Assembly (NCBI GenBank): GCA_029959085.1
Contig: JARWIR010000021.1
Coordinates: 19,121,620 to 19,185,619, forward strand
DNA from: Nemophila menziesii
Lineage: Eukaryota > Streptophyta > Magnoliopsida > Boraginales > Hydrophyllaceae
Reading direction: 5' to 3'
Length of the DNA stretch: 64,000 nucleotides
Shown here: positions 62,151-64,000 of the stretch, piece after piece
How positions within the stretch are numbered: position 1 is the stretch's first letter
Layout: every line of letters starts with the position of its first letter
Program-made: the position numbers and the translations under genes
The notes under the pieces: model-generated
Databases searched by the model: none
Told to the model about the DNA's origin: nothing
The model's input: only the letters and a program-made list of their open reading frames with translations

Positions 62151-64000
62151 AATCTTCACCAACCAAGGATAAAAATAGATTCATTTAAATCTATAACATG
62201 CTCTTCTTCTATTGCTAGAACTAATTTTGACCTCATACTGACAACTTTTTCATAATATTCTTAGGACAACCCCACTTTGGTTTGGTAGAAAATAGTAAAC
62301 CTTTTTTTGAACTACTTTCTTTATAGACTAATTGTAATTATATCTCATTTGCCTTATTTGGAAATGCAACATTGTCCATCTTGAGAAATATGCATATTTA
62401 TTTTTTGTCTTGATGACTGTAAAACACGTTTTGTTTTTATCATTTATAAAAAAATACATTTGAAGATAAGTGTGAGAAGGTATAAGGGTCCTAATACAAT
62501 AAATACAATAAACATTCATTATTAATGAAAAACATTTAGTAGTGGTCAATGATATCAAACTTTAAATACCCTAAAGTATGTATATCAAATACGATCATAA
62601 CTTTATCGAGGCATCAATACTTGTGATTTTACCTAAGTGAGATTTTTTCGTTAGATTATATGAACCATGTATGTATTAAATCTAACACTTCTCACCTCAT
62701 GTTATGCAATCTTTAATCTAAGGTAATAATTTATAAGCTTTTTTTTTGTTCCAAATATAGGCTTGTTTGTAAACCCTTTTGGTAATTATATCATAAGACT
62801 CATGCATAATAAATTTAAGTCTTACAAATATATTATGTAGGCCTCAACCATCTCGAGCAGCAAGTTGGATTTTATGTAATAACATCCATGTTACAACTAT
62901 CTTATCTAGGGTTTCATAACCCTTGTGACCTTAAACCATACCATGTCATTATTATAAAAACCCATACACTAAATGAGTAATTTGTCATTTACTATTTATA
63001 TTGTGTGCAAGATATATTCCATGACATTTTTTTCCATATGGGCTTGTGTTTCTTAAATTCACAACAGTTTATTAACTATTAAAATTTTTATTTAAGATAC
63101 AAGATTTTGCGAATATAAAACATTTACATATACTAATATTTCATCTAATTTTCATCACAATATTTTATATGGGGATCCATCAAAATTTTCCACCTACTTG
63201 AAAATTAGAGTGTCATTGTGAGCCCTAATCTCGAGAGGTCTAGCACCTTATTCTTGTTAACAGATCAGTAATTATTTTTTTTCTTGTAGACCATAGTTGA
63301 TAATTTAGCTAAGATATGGTTATATCTTAACAAGAAATCTAGAAGAGACACTTTTTTCAATATTAGAATTAATGCTTCCTTTAAGGTGATTGGCAAACAA
63401 ATTGAAAACAAATAAAATATATGTTGAATTCAATTAAACATCAGTATTATAATCATTTCACTTTAAACTGGTTTCTATAGAGTAAGAATATCAAGACCGT
63501 ATATTAATTTTAAAAAATACTAATGAAAACAAAAATAATTTATCATGGTTCGATAAAATCATCAATATCCATGTTGAGCTCCGACAAGAGTAGTACTTTC
63601 ATTAATGAATGATTAAGTTTACAGATTACAATCGTATCTCAAATTGTCAAGAATGAATCAACAAAACAATTCAAAATTATACCGTAAATCAACAAAGTCT
63701 AATCAACAGGTATAAAGAATGATTCAATCTAAAGCGAGCAACAAAACCTAGTTTACATAGGTATGTTGAGAGAAACAACCAACAAAACAGAAGACGAAAG
63801 AATGAAGTATAATCTGAAGAAATGGAGTTTTTATATGACAACCCAATATGATTCCAATCTTAGCCGCCCAACTCAATAAAGATCAATAGATGAGACTTTA
63901 TCGACTTTAATAAAACATTGTCATTCTAGATTAACCCCAAAAAATGAAAATCCCATCATTTGGAGCATGGATAAAAGAACAATTTCGGATCAACCTAATT
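62151..64000. repeat. Repeat R, copy R4 (runs off the window)
   Basis: Close relative of R3 with the same insertion (62,342-62,947). The minus-strand patch at 62,240-62,160 reads MRSKLVLAIEEEHVIDLNES. No gene supported in the rest of the segment. Confidence 0.7.

Overview
The window is AT-rich nuclear DNA of a flowering plant, probably a eudicot. The evidence is nested plant-type transposons (LINE, Athila/Tat-like Ty3/gypsy LTR elements, a MULE with a captured LRR fragment, a CACTA element), a pentatricopeptide-repeat pseudogene and GT-AG introns. No prokaryotic gene organisation, rRNA, functional tRNA or CRISPR is seen. I cannot name the species. Most of the sequence is old, layered repeats.

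Layout. 1-4.2 kb: a dead L1-type LINE (reverse transcriptase, zf-RVT and RNase H regions) broken by two LTRs of one gypsy-like family. 5.5-9.5 kb: further LTR-like sequence and the gag/protease remnant of an Athila/Tat-like element. 9.93-10.82 kb: a Pack-MULE-like element. 11.2-11.5 kb: PPR pseudogene. 11.6-14.2 kb: SINE-like and other unclassified remnants. 14.2-41.2 kb: a tandem array of four units (A-D), about 4.4 kb when complete, each carrying on the minus strand a decayed copy of the same small multi-exon gene that I do not recognise. Unit A is split by a 2.4-kb insertion (R1) with a 14-bp target duplication. Unit C is split by a 9,524-bp CACTA transposon (27,145-36,668). 41.2-46.8 kb: an LTR with gag-type sequence on both sides, part of it tandemly duplicated (2 x 1,621 bp). 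46.8-50.1 kb: repeat R again (R3). 50.1-55.9 kb: mostly non-coding, with two small uncertain ORFs and a duplicated 0.5-kb segment. 55.98-57.42 kb: the best host-gene candidate, four phase-consistent exons. 57.5-64 kb: R2, a second copy of the gag-LTR remnant, and R4; from 58.7 kb this is a diverged segmental duplicate of 41.7-48.9 kb.

The CACTA element is the most complete system. It encodes on the minus strand a TNP2-type transposase (four exons, 1,120 aa, no internal stop) and a Transposase_24/TnpA-like protein (five exons, 424 aa, no internal stop). Its terminal inverted repeats match at 27 of 32 positions. It has three clusters, not two, of the palindromic TTACCGACGAC / GTCGTCGGTAA motif: one at each end and one upstream of the TnpA-like gene. 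The transposase would cut at the ends and the TnpA-like protein would be expected to bind these motifs. One TNP2 intron is bounded by a direct duplication of about 33 nt of exon, a candidate for intron gain by duplication.

All exon models were built by eye from splice consensus and reading-frame continuity; homology statements are from recognised motifs, without database searches.
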